The notes beneath the pieces are model-generated. The model saw only the letters and a list, made by a program, of their open reading frames with translations. It was not told where the DNA came from and did no database searches. DNA of 64,000 nucleotides from an uncultured Chitinophagaceae bacterium (lineage in GTDB: Bacteria; Bacteroidota; Bacteroidia; Chitinophagales; Chitinophagaceae): NCBI GenBank assembly GCA_937958995.1, contig CALGAP010000006.1, forward strand, positions 62,001 to 126,000, read 5' to 3'. The position numbers were made by a program, and so were the translations under genes. Positions 52,581 through 60,532 of this stretch are shown piece by piece (position 1 is the first letter of the stretch; each line of letters opens with the position of its first letter).

Positions 52581-55500
52581 CTACAAAATGTACAATTTCT
52601 CCAGCTTCTCGGCCGATTTGCCGTCGGCGGCCTGAACTTTCAAGCGGTAGATGTAAACGCCGCGGCCGAGCCGGTTGCCATAGTCATCACGCCCGTTCCA
52701 TTGCACCTCACTCGAACGGTTTCCGGTAGAAAATATTGTCTGCCTGATAGTTTTTACCAGCTTACCGGTAATGGTATATATTTCCACACTTACCCTCAGT
52801 TCTTCACCCGTCCTGTTATGGTCAAACCAGAAGGTGGTGCTGGTGGTAAACGGGTTCGGGTAATTCAGTACGTGGTCGATGCTCAACCGGTCGTTGCGCA
52901 CCACGCGAAACTCGATGGTCTTTTCGCCGCTATTGTTCGCCGCATCCCATGCCTTGATGGTAAGTGTATGCCAACCCTCCTCCAGTTCGGGCATTTGGAA
53001 CCGCACCATGCCCCGGCGGAAATTGTCGATCTCGCTTTCATAAAACTCGTTCAGCACAAATTGCTTTTCGGGATCGTTGTCCATTATAGCTACCAGGTCG
53101 TGACCAATGCCCGTGCCCATCACATTAATGCCGCTGGAATCGGCCAGTTTCACCAGCAGTATCGGCCTGTTATGGGTGATGCCGCCATTCACAAACGACT
53201 CATCATTGAGATATGCTTTGATATCCGGACCTTCATTATCGGCTACACCATTGCCTGATCCGCCAATTACGATATCGGTGTGGGCACCATGACCATCAAC
53301 ACTGCCATTGTCGGCATAAAAACTGATTTTCCCGTTTCCAAACTGGTAATTGATATCTTTTGGCACTATAAAGTTGATAGTAAACGCGCCATTGGTCACT
53401 TTTGCCTTTCCTTTGAACACAATGTTTTTCTGCACTTGCACAGGTGTGACGGCACTTCCCGGATCGTTGCCTAAAGTATTAACCGTTTGCGCCTTGTCAA
53501 AAACAGTTGAGTAAACGGTGCCATTGAAATCGGTCATCACATTACCGTCCAGGTCTTGCACCACACCGCTGATGGAGTATTGCGATAATGCCTTTAGCGT
53601 GTCTGGCGTTGCCGATATGGGTACATTGTTGATAGCGGTTGCGCTTACCCGGTATATTGGATAAGCCAGCGTCAGGGCAGGATCGCCCAGCAGGGTAAAC
53701 TTGCGGTTGTTGGTCACGTCGCCGAAAAATGTGTAGGTCGTATTTTTTGCGCGGCGCACCGCTTCACCCAGGCTGGGATAGCGACCATCGGCATCTCTTT
53801 GCAAGGCAGCACGGAGATAATTTTCATTCATCACGCGGTTGCTGAAAGCGAATACGAGCCGCGTAGTAGTCATCAGGGCAATCGCGCCCGTTTTTTCGCG
53901 CAGCAACAAATTTTCGCCAATTGAACTGATAAGCGGGTTATCGTAAGGAGCAAAATCGCAGGTGGCGGTCACAAACAGTGGCAGGCGGTTGGCGTTGTTG
54001 AATGTGTTGATGATATCCTGGTCAAGTACCACTTCCTCGGCCAGTCTCCTGTAACCACCATGACCGGTATAATTCCATATCAATGTACCATTGAAAATAC
54101 TGTTGCTGATGGCCTGGTTTACTTCGGGGTAGCGCGCCCCGCCTGGCCCGCTTTGCTGGCGGTACAAATCGAGGTAAATTTTGTCGTTGTTGAAAATAGG
54201 ATTGGTGCTGCTGGCCGCACTTGTAATGATCTCTGCATCCTGTAAATGCAGGTTATTGTCTTCGTCATCCGCCACAAAGGTCAGTTCATTGCGCCAGGGC
54301 CCTAAGGCGGCGGCGCTGTGATAGTTCAGGATCTTATCGACAATGGCTTTTGCCTCGCGCTCATTGGCAGCGGGTATGCGGCCGATGCCGATATCGAGTA
54401 AATAAGTGCCGTTGCCATTAATGTCATCACCATCGTCCAGGAAGCCAAAAAAATCATCGGAAGTGTAGGTTGACAGCGGATCAAGCGAGACAGGACTTTC
54501 CCAGGCGGGAACCAAATTGGTGTTGTTGGTAATCCTGTTCTTATAATCAAAAGAAGCATCACCAAACAGCAATAAATATTTTGGTCTTTTGGTGGAATCG
54601 CCGCCACTGCGGTCGTAAAACATTTTCGCGTAATCGCGGATTGCGGCGGGGTCGGGTGTGCCGGAAGAAAATTCGTTGTACACCTGTTCGGTAGTGACGA
54701 CCGTGGTATGCAAGTTATCGCGCTGCTGATGATAATTCGCGAGCACGTTTGCCTGCGCCAGCAGATCGGGATGCGTGATCAGCAGCATATCGGTTTGTAC
54801 AGCTGCATGCAGGTCCTGGTTGGGTACGCGGCCGACTGCCTCGGGAACTAAATAGCCGGCATTGTTGAATGCGATGTATTCGCGCAACTGATCGCAACTG
54901 TTCACAAAATGAATGTTGGCGCCATTGAGGGTGGTGTTCATACGAACCGGCTCCAGGGGGTTGGTGATGTTCCATACCTGCGTGGTGGATGTGGCGCTGC
55001 TGATGATGAACTCGCCGCTGTTGCCTGCACCTACACTGTTCCAGTCTCGGAAATGCAGTTGATTGGCGCCGTTCATCGACAGGCTCCTTCTCGCCAGCAA
55101 TTCAAACCAGTTGAGCCATCCCTGCGACCCGAAACTGCCGGGGGTGTATTGAAAATTGATGGTGAGATTGTCCTGGGCGGGAACAAAATTTGCGCTGCTT
55201 ATATTTTCACGGGCGTAGAGATCGTAGGGTCCGTTTTGTACGGGCAGAATATCGGCCTCGATCAGCGGGTCGTTATTCACCCGCACGGTGAAGCGGCTGG
55301 AGCTGCCGAACGACCGCGCGATGCAATGTGTGCGGAGGGTGGCTGGTTGGCCGGCAATGCCCGGCAGCGAAAGACTAAAATTGCGGGAAAGCGTTTTGCC
55401 CGGGGCATCGGTAAACTCTTCGCCATACCACTCGCGCCCGCTGCTGAGCAGGTTGAACGTATCGAGCTCGTGGAAATAAAGATCATCGAAACTGGTGATG

Positions 55501-56009
55501 GTGAGGTTGGACGCGGGGGCGTTGGCCGCATCGGCTACCCTTTTGCCGGCACCACCGATCGTGATATAATAAAAGGATTCCTCACTATACAGGTGTTTTT
55601 GATGTCTAAAGCTCTTATTTACAGAGTCTTTGATCCAGCGGTCGGGACCGGGGGCATAAAATAATATGTAGTCGGAACCATTCAGAATGCCGTCGCCACC
55701 GTCCACCACCTGTATGGCGTTTTCGAAGAGGTCATCGTACCTGAATCCGCTGGCAGCTTCGGGCAGCATCCAACCTCCGTTACCAAATATGCGTATGGAA
55801 TTAGAGGCAAGCGAACCTGTATTGATGCCCAGGGAGTTCAGAAAGGGGATATCGATGCGATAGACCCCTGCGGTTTTTACCTTGATTTTGTACCAGTTGC
55901 CCGAGGCCAGGACAGAATGATCGGCATAAACCCGCTGGGCGGATGCCGGCAGGCTGATAAAATTTAACAATCCTGCAATCACGATACATAGTATACAGGC
56001 CCTGGACAT
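52581..56009 (-). CDS. porU: T9SS sortase-like peptidase PorU
   Basis: 1142 residues with a signal peptide (first 24, ending SLPASAQ). The gingipain-like C25 domain holds the catalytic pair His650 (NYTGHGGYRR) and Cys684 (VTATCDFAPYD). A C-terminal domain (RLSIDHVLNYPNPFTTSTTFWFDHNRTGEEL, ending EKLEKLYIL) resembles the T9SS tail, as in other PorU proteins. PorU cleaves the CTD of type A and B substrates at the surface and links them to a lipid anchor. It is divergent from gldJ. A weak TATTTTTA element abuts its start. Confidence 0.94.
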   Translation of the reverse strand: MSRACILCIVIAGLLNFISLPASAQRVYADHSVLASGNWYKIKVKTAGVYRIDIPFLNSLGINTGSLASNSIRIFGNGGWMLPEAASGFRYDDLFENAIQVVDGGDGILNGSDYILFYAPGPDRWIKDSVNKSFRHQKHLYSEESFYYITIGGAGKRVADAANAPASNLTITSFDDLYFHELDTFNLLSSGREWYGEEFTDAPGKTLSRNFSLSLPGIAGQPATLRTHCIARSFGSSSRFTVRVNNDPLIEADILPVQNGPYDLYARENISSANFVPAQDNLTINFQYTPGSFGSQGWLNWFELLARRSLSMNGANQLHFRDWNSVGAGNSGEFIISSATSTTQVWNITNPLEPVRMNTTLNGANIHFVNSCDQLREYIAFNNAGYLVPEAVGRVPNQDLHAAVQTDMLLITHPDLLAQANVLANYHQQRDNLHTTVVTTEQVYNEFSSGTPDPAAIRDYAKMFYDRSGGDSTKRPKYLLLFGDASFDYKNRITNNTNLVPAWESPVSLDPLSTYTSDDFFGFLDDGDDINGNGTYLLDIGIGRIPAANEREAKAIVDKILNYHSAAALGPWRNELTFVADDEDNNLHLQDAEIITSAASSTNPIFNNDKIYLDLYRQQSGPGGARYPEVNQAISNSIFNGTLIWNYTGHGGYRRLAEEVVLDQDIINTFNNANRLPLFVTATCDFAPYDNPLISSIGENLLLREKTGAIALMTTTRLVFAFSNRVMNENYLRAALQRDADGRYPSLGEAVRRAKNTTYTFFGDVTNNRKFTLLGDPALTLAYPIYRVSATAINNVPISATPDTLKALSQYSISGVVQDLDGNVMTDFNGTVYSTVFDKAQTVNTLGNDPGSAVTPVQVQKNIVFKGKAKVTNGAFTINFIVPKDINYQFGNGKISFYADNGSVDGHGAHTDIVIGGSGNGVADNEGPDIKAYLNDESFVNGGITHNRPILLVKLADSSGINVMGTGIGHDLVAIMDNDPEKQFVLNEFYESEIDNFRRGMVRFQMPELEEGWHTLTIKAWDAANNSGEKTIEFRVVRNDRLSIDHVLNYPNPFTTSTTFWFDHNRTGEELRVSVEIYTITGKLVKTIRQTIFSTGNRSSEVQWNGRDDYGNRLGRGVYIYRLKVQAADGKSAEKLEKLYIL

Positions 56010-56013
56010 CAGG

Positions 56014-56021
56014 TAAAAATA
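56014..56021 (-). promoter_or_regulatory. Candidate -7 element abutting porU
   Basis: On the minus strand TATTTTTA-CCTG-ATG, one mismatch to TAnnTTTG in the last base. Confidence 0.35.
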
Positions 56022-56077
56022 ATTGATTTTTTACTGAACGAACTTATTGAACTACAGGTTGTTTTGCCAAAACCCGC

Positions 56078-56085
56078 TATATTCG
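56078..56085 (+). promoter_or_regulatory. Candidate -7 element of gldJ
   Basis: TATATTCG, one mismatch to TAnnTTTG, in the porU-gldJ gap, which would leave a leader of about 100 nt before ATG 56190. Confidence 0.3.
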
Positions 56086-56189
56086 CGATTCCGTACCGCC
56101 CCTGTGGATAATCCCCTAAAAACCTGTACAATAATTGCTTTATTACAGCGTTTTAACCACTATTGAACTAAACGGCAAAAGTTAGAAAT

Positions 56190-57743
56190 ATGAGCTTGAA
56201 AAACCTATTAATCCTTCTTTCCTGTATGGCCACTTTCGCCTCGTGTAAACTGGTTGGTGGCAAGAAGAAAGAACAATCAGCTGTGACCGGCTGGAATTAC
56301 AACGACAAGAACATGGGTGGATTCCAGGTAACCCGTGAAAAAGAGCAACGCACGGGACCAGGTCTTGTGTTTGTTCAGGGTGGTACCTTCATGATGGGTG
56401 CTACCGAGGAAGATGTCATGGGCGATTGGAATAACATTCCGACCCGTAAAACGGTAAACTCGTTCTACATCGACCGCACTGAAGTTGCGAATATCCACTA
56501 CCGTGAATATCTCTATTGGATCAACAACGTGTTTGACGGCGACGAATACCAGGCCGTGCGCGAGGGTGCATTACCCGATACGCTGGTATGGCGTGAAGAG
56601 CTGGCTTATAACGAGCCGCTGGTAGAATACTACTTCCGTCACCCCTCTTACAACTATTATCCTGTTGTAGGTGTGACCTGGAGACAGGCTCACGACTTTT
56701 GCTTATGGCGTTCTGACCGCGTAAACGAAAAAGCCCTGATGGACAGAGGCTTTATTAATAAGAACTCTTTAAAGAACCTGCAGGGACAAGGCAGTGAGGC
56801 TTTCAATACAAAAGCTTATTTGTTAGGCCTTACCACTCCTACTCCCGGCAACAGCGTTCGTTCTAAGAAAAACCCGCTGAAGAATCCCAACGGTACTCCG
56901 CGTACACAGGTTACCTTTGAAGATGGTATCCTGTTGCCGAACTACCGCCTGCCGACAGAGGCTGAATGGGAATACGCAGCACTGGGTTTGGTTGGTCAAA
57001 ACCCCAACCCCAGCCGCAAAGAAGGCAAGCGTGGTGAGGAATTGATCACCAACAAACAGGTATACTCCTGGTCACAAAACGTAAACGGTCTGCGCGACAG
57101 CCGCCGCGGTACATGGCAGGGTACATTCCTGGCTAACTTCAAACGCGGTAACGGTGACAACATGGGTGTTGCCGGTGGCCTGAACGACCGTGCCGTATAT
57201 ACTGCACCGGTAGAATCGTTCTATCCCAACGCATTTGGTCTTTATAATATGTCTGGTAACGTAAACGAGTGGGTTGCCGACGTTTACCGTCCGCTCTCTC
57301 CCACCGACGTTGACGATGTATCACCGTTCCGCGGTAACCGCTACCAGAATGTATATAAGAATGCCGACGGCGAAGCTGAAAAAGACAGCCTCGGTCGCGT
57401 GAAAATGGTATATGTTACCGACGAAGAAGCCAGGAAACGTCGTAACTATCAAAGAGGTGATGTCATCAACTACCTCGATGGTGACTCCCTGATCACTGGT
57501 GTTCACTACGGTTATGGACTTACCACACTGATCAGCGACAAATCGCGCGTAATCAAAGGTGGTAGCTGGAACGACCGTCCGTACTACCTGAGCCCTGGTA
57601 CACGTCGCTTCATGGAAGAAGACCAGGCCAGCAGCACTGTAGGTTTCCGCTGCGCAATGGACCGCGTAGGTTCTCCTGAAGGTAATGGCCGCAAGACCGG
57701 TATCAATTACCCGAAGCGCAGACAGAATTCAAGAAAAAGTTAA
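56190..57743 (+). CDS. gldJ: Gliding motility lipoprotein GldJ
   Basis: 517 residues. The signal ends in the lipobox ATFASC (Cys19 lipidated). The mature start GWNYNDKNMGGFQVTREKEQRTGPGLV distinguishes GldJ from its paralogue GldK. The formylglycine-generating-enzyme-like (SUMF1) fold follows: GGTFMMGATEEDVMGDWN, DRTEVANIHYREYLYW, YRLPTEAEWEYAALG, NMSGNVNEWVADVY and GGSWNDRPYYLSPGTRRF. It is needed for gliding and for stable T9SS. The porV-porU-gldJ-murF order fits the order known in Flavobacterium. A terminator follows. Confidence 0.9.
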   Translation: MSLKNLLILLSCMATFASCKLVGGKKKEQSAVTGWNYNDKNMGGFQVTREKEQRTGPGLVFVQGGTFMMGATEEDVMGDWNNIPTRKTVNSFYIDRTEVANIHYREYLYWINNVFDGDEYQAVREGALPDTLVWREELAYNEPLVEYYFRHPSYNYYPVVGVTWRQAHDFCLWRSDRVNEKALMDRGFINKNSLKNLQGQGSEAFNTKAYLLGLTTPTPGNSVRSKKNPLKNPNGTPRTQVTFEDGILLPNYRLPTEAEWEYAALGLVGQNPNPSRKEGKRGEELITNKQVYSWSQNVNGLRDSRRGTWQGTFLANFKRGNGDNMGVAGGLNDRAVYTAPVESFYPNAFGLYNMSGNVNEWVADVYRPLSPTDVDDVSPFRGNRYQNVYKNADGEAEKDSLGRVKMVYVTDEEARKRRNYQRGDVINYLDGDSLITGVHYGYGLTTLISDKSRVIKGGSWNDRPYYLSPGTRRFMEEDQASSTVGFRCAMDRVGSPEGNGRKTGINYPKRRQNSRKS

Positions 57744-57763
57744 GTTTTTCAATCTCATATCGG

Positions 57764-57792
57764 AGAGCCATCCTGCAAGGGATGGCTCTTTT
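57764..57792 (+). terminator. Rho-independent terminator of gldJ
   Basis: AGAGCCATCC (57764-57773) pairs with GGATGGCTCT (57780-57789), then TTTT. It lies 20 bp after the stop. Confidence 0.85.
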
Positions 57793-57831
57793 GTATATGG
57801 GAAACTGGGAGATGAGGGGGCACTGATTACA

Positions 57832-58161
57832 TCAATGATTGGATGATGCTTTCAATCCAATGATCGAAGCTATCAGTGTAATCAGAAAGAATACTCTCCA
57901 GAAATTCGCGGGGTCTTTAAAGAAAATTATTCCCATTAATGCTGTGCCTGCGGCGCCAATGCCGGTCCATACAGCATAGGCGGTGCCGATGGGCAGCGAT
58001 TGAGTAGCTTTCATCAATAGCAGCATGCTGATGGTGAGGGTTGCCAAAAACGCACCATACCACCACCAGGCGGCAGCGCCGGTAGCTTCGCGCGCCTTGG
58101 CCAGGCAAGAGGCAAAAGCTACTTCAAACAAACCTGCAATAATCAAGATAATCCAGTTCAT
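57832..58161 (-). CDS. sugE: SMR-family exporter, Gdx/SugE type
   Basis: 109 residues from ATG 58161 (the longer frame starts at 58224 inside the palindrome). Four short helices; the conserved membrane glutamate is Glu13 (LFEVAF), and TAYAVWTGIGAAGTALMG is close to the Gdx (guanidinium exporter) signature. It is a drug/metabolite efflux pump that works as a dimer. No guanidine riboswitch was recognised. It lies between gldJ and murF, opposite in strand, and shares a palindromic promoter with murF. Confidence 0.88.
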   Translation of the reverse strand: MNWIILIIAGLFEVAFASCLAKAREATGAAAWWWYGAFLATLTISMLLLMKATQSLPIGTAYAVWTGIGAAGTALMGIIFFKDPANFWRVFFLITLIASIIGLKASSNH

Positions 58162-58202
58162 ACAGTGATCTTTTTTTGTTGGCACCAGGATGAATACCAA
58201 TG

Positions 58203-58220
58203 AGCAAATGTACATTTGCT
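58203..58220. promoter_or_regulatory. 18-bp palindrome with a TACATTTG box on each strand
   Basis: AGCAAATGTACATTTGCT is its own reverse complement. It holds TACATTTG at 58211-58218 on the plus strand, 4 nt before the murF ATG (58223), and TACATTTG at 58212-58205 on the minus strand, which serves the SMR gene with a leader of about 40 nt. The two boxes overlap by 2 bp, so both promoters cannot be used at once on the same DNA. Confidence 0.6.
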
Positions 58221-58222
58221 GC

Positions 58223-59503
58223 ATGAGTATAGAACAGCTCTACGCCGTTTACAGGCAAAATCCTTCTGTACAAACAGACACGCGTAAATTGCAACGAGGT
58301 GATATCTTCTTTGCGCTGAAAGGCCCCAATTTCAACGGTAATGCTTTCGCCCGGCAAGCGCTCGAAGCCGGCGCCGCATTTGCCGTAGTGGATGAGGATA
58401 TAGATTATGCCACCAATAAGATCTACCGCGTAAAAGATGTGCTTACCGCACTGCAGCAACTTGCGCGTTTCCACCGGCAACAGTTCAACATACCCTTTAT
58501 AGCCATCACCGGCAGCAATGGTAAGACAACCACCAAAGAACTGGTGCATGCTGTTCTTTCATCCAAATTCAAAACCTACACCACGCAGGGCAACCTGAAC
58601 AATCATATCGGCGTACCACTCACCATTCTCGGTATAGACAGCGATGCGCAAATGGCCGTGATCGAAATGGGCGCCAACCACCTGAAAGAAATCGAGAGCT
58701 ACTGTAAAATTGCGCTGCCCACGCATGGCATCATCACCAACTGCGGCAAGGCGCATCTCGAAGGCTTCGGCAGCATCGAAGGCGTGCGCCAGGCCAAGGG
58801 CGAACTCTACGATTTTCTGAGAGCGAATGATGGCACCGCTTTCGTGATGTGGGATTATGACTACCTGCAGCAAATGAGCCAGGGCGTCCCGCATATTGTC
58901 AGGTATGGAACAGGGTCGTCATCAGACATAGTGGGACATGTAATTCAAAGCGAACCTTATCTTACTGTTGGCATCAGCAAAGGCGCCGACATTAGTGAAA
59001 TAAAAACGCAACTGGTAGGCAACTACAACCTGCCGAATATTCTGGCCGCCGTGGCCGCAGGCAAACATTTTGGAGTAAGCGATGAAAAAATAAAACAGGC
59101 TATCGAAGCATACGCACCCTCCAACAGCCGTTCGCAGCTGATCAAACAAAACAGCAACCATATTATTCTCGACGCCTACAATGCCAACCCCACCAGTATG
59201 CGCGCGGCTATTGAAAACTTCGCGTCGCTGCAGGCAAAAAACAAAGTGCTGGTATTAGGCGGCATGATGGAACTGGGCGCGGAAAGCATACAGGAGCATA
59301 TCGCTATTGTGGAACTGATCAAAAAATACCCCTGGAATGAAGTGGTGCTGGTAGGCGGCGACTTCCTGAAAATCGATCATCCATTTACCAAAATGAATAA
59401 CTCCACCGAAGCAGCGGAGTGGTTTAAGCAAAAAAATTTCCACGACACCTACCTGCTGATAAAAGGTTCGCGCAGCATGCAGATGGAGAAAGTGCTTTCT
59501 TAA
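58223..59503 (+). CDS. murF: UDP-N-acetylmuramoyl-tripeptide--D-alanyl-D-alanine ligase
   Basis: 426 residues from ATG 58223. The Mur-ligase ATP motif FIAITGSNGKTTTKELVHAVL, the LNNHIGVPLTILG block and the C-terminal LDAYNANPTSMRAAIENF motif are all present. It adds D-Ala-D-Ala to the UDP-MurNAc-tripeptide, the last cytoplasmic step of the peptidoglycan precursor. The box TACATTTG 4 nt upstream supports the start and predicts a leaderless mRNA. Its 3' end overlaps the convergent PorP/SprF gene by 4 bp. Confidence 0.96.
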   Translation: MSIEQLYAVYRQNPSVQTDTRKLQRGDIFFALKGPNFNGNAFARQALEAGAAFAVVDEDIDYATNKIYRVKDVLTALQQLARFHRQQFNIPFIAITGSNGKTTTKELVHAVLSSKFKTYTTQGNLNNHIGVPLTILGIDSDAQMAVIEMGANHLKEIESYCKIALPTHGIITNCGKAHLEGFGSIEGVRQAKGELYDFLRANDGTAFVMWDYDYLQQMSQGVPHIVRYGTGSSSDIVGHVIQSEPYLTVGISKGADISEIKTQLVGNYNLPNILAAVAAGKHFGVSDEKIKQAIEAYAPSNSRSQLIKQNSNHIILDAYNANPTSMRAAIENFASLQAKNKVLVLGGMMELGAESIQEHIAIVELIKKYPWNEVVLVGGDFLKIDHPFTKMNNSTEAAEWFKQKNFHDTYLLIKGSRSMQMEKVLS

Positions 59504-60522
59504 AATCTCGGGCAAAGCGTGCCGTATGTATTGTCTCTTTCTCGGTTCACAAAACCAGTCCAGGTAAGCGATAATTCATATCCTCCGCGGCCCATGCTGG
59601 CTGTCTTCAGTGGCGACACGTTCACGTCGTAGCTGATGGCTACCGATAAGCTCTGCATATCCATTTTCACCACGGGTACGATAGCATCTTTCCAGCGAAG
59701 AAAAGCGCCTGCATGAATCGTGTACAAAGGCTCATCCGGCAGATCGCCGAGTTTGTATGAATACAACGCGCCACCAATGCTTTCCCTGAAACTACCCTGG
59801 ATGGAATGATCGGCATGCAGCGTTACATACGTCCAGTCATCCACATTGAACTTAACACCGGCAGAAAAAACATATTTCGGGCTGAGTTCAATTTCAGGAT
59901 TTCGGTAAAAAGAATTTTTCGGCCTGTTCAGGTGATGATACGCCGCACCAACAAACATGCTGTTTAGCTGGTCAACTCCAAAACTGGTATTGTAACTCAA
60001 ACCCACGCTGGCATCCCAGCTATTGAAGGTAGGCACAGAAAGCGGCTCGCCGGTTGGCATACCAGGATCGTAACCACCGCCGCCATATTGGTTGTTGGTT
60101 GAAATCTTTGAAAGATCAAGACCTTTGCGGATTAATCCGCCCATAAAGCCGAGCGACAAGTAACTGATCTTATCGGCGCTTAAAGATTTATGATAGTTGA
60201 GTGCGGGCAAAATATATGTGCTGGTAAGACCGGCAGAACCTGCCTTATCATACAACACCTGCAAACCCGTAGTAAGAAAATCATCTCCCCTGCCTACCGG
60301 CATTTTGTATTCGGCATTGAAAGAGCCGGTGCGATAGGCATTGGTGAAACTATTCCACTGATCGCGGTACACACCCTGCACACGCACATCGCCCGTGAAA
60401 ATGCCTGCCAGCGAAGGATTACGCAATAAGGGCGCCTCGAAAAACTGCGAAAAATGAATATCCTGCGCCTGCACGGCACTTATCAGACAAAGCAGTAAAG
60501 TACTGCCAAATAGTTTTTTCAT
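59500..60522 (-). CDS. PorP/SprF-family protein, partner of the PKD giant
   Basis: 340 residues with a signal peptide ending SAVQAQ. The mature start DIHFSQFFEAPLLRNPSLAGIFTGDVRVQGVYRDQWNS is the PorP/SprF signature, and the end GRGGYELSLTWTGF ... GTLCPRF is typical. It lies 10 bp after the PKD-repeat gene, the usual order in which a SprF-like protein assists export of its type B substrate. It is paralogous to the protein at 40094-41137. Confidence 0.92.
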   Translation of the reverse strand: MKKLFGSTLLLCLISAVQAQDIHFSQFFEAPLLRNPSLAGIFTGDVRVQGVYRDQWNSFTNAYRTGSFNAEYKMPVGRGDDFLTTGLQVLYDKAGSAGLTSTYILPALNYHKSLSADKISYLSLGFMGGLIRKGLDLSKISTNNQYGGGGYDPGMPTGEPLSVPTFNSWDASVGLSYNTSFGVDQLNSMFVGAAYHHLNRPKNSFYRNPEIELSPKYVFSAGVKFNVDDWTYVTLHADHSIQGSFRESIGGALYSYKLGDLPDEPLYTIHAGAFLRWKDAIVPVVKMDMQSLSVAISYDVNVSPLKTASMGRGGYELSLTWTGFVNRERDNTYGTLCPRF

Positions 60523-60532
60523 ACAATTGGAT

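Noticed and set aside
56190..57743. GldK rather than GldJ
   Set aside because: Both are FGE-like lipoproteins, but the GWNYND...GGFQV start and the porU/murF neighbourhood fit GldJ. GldK would be followed by gldL, gldM and gldN, which are absent here.
57832..58202. Guanidine riboswitch before the SMR gene
   Set aside because: The predicted leader is only about 40 nt and no guanidine I, II or III motif (such as paired ACGR loops) was seen.
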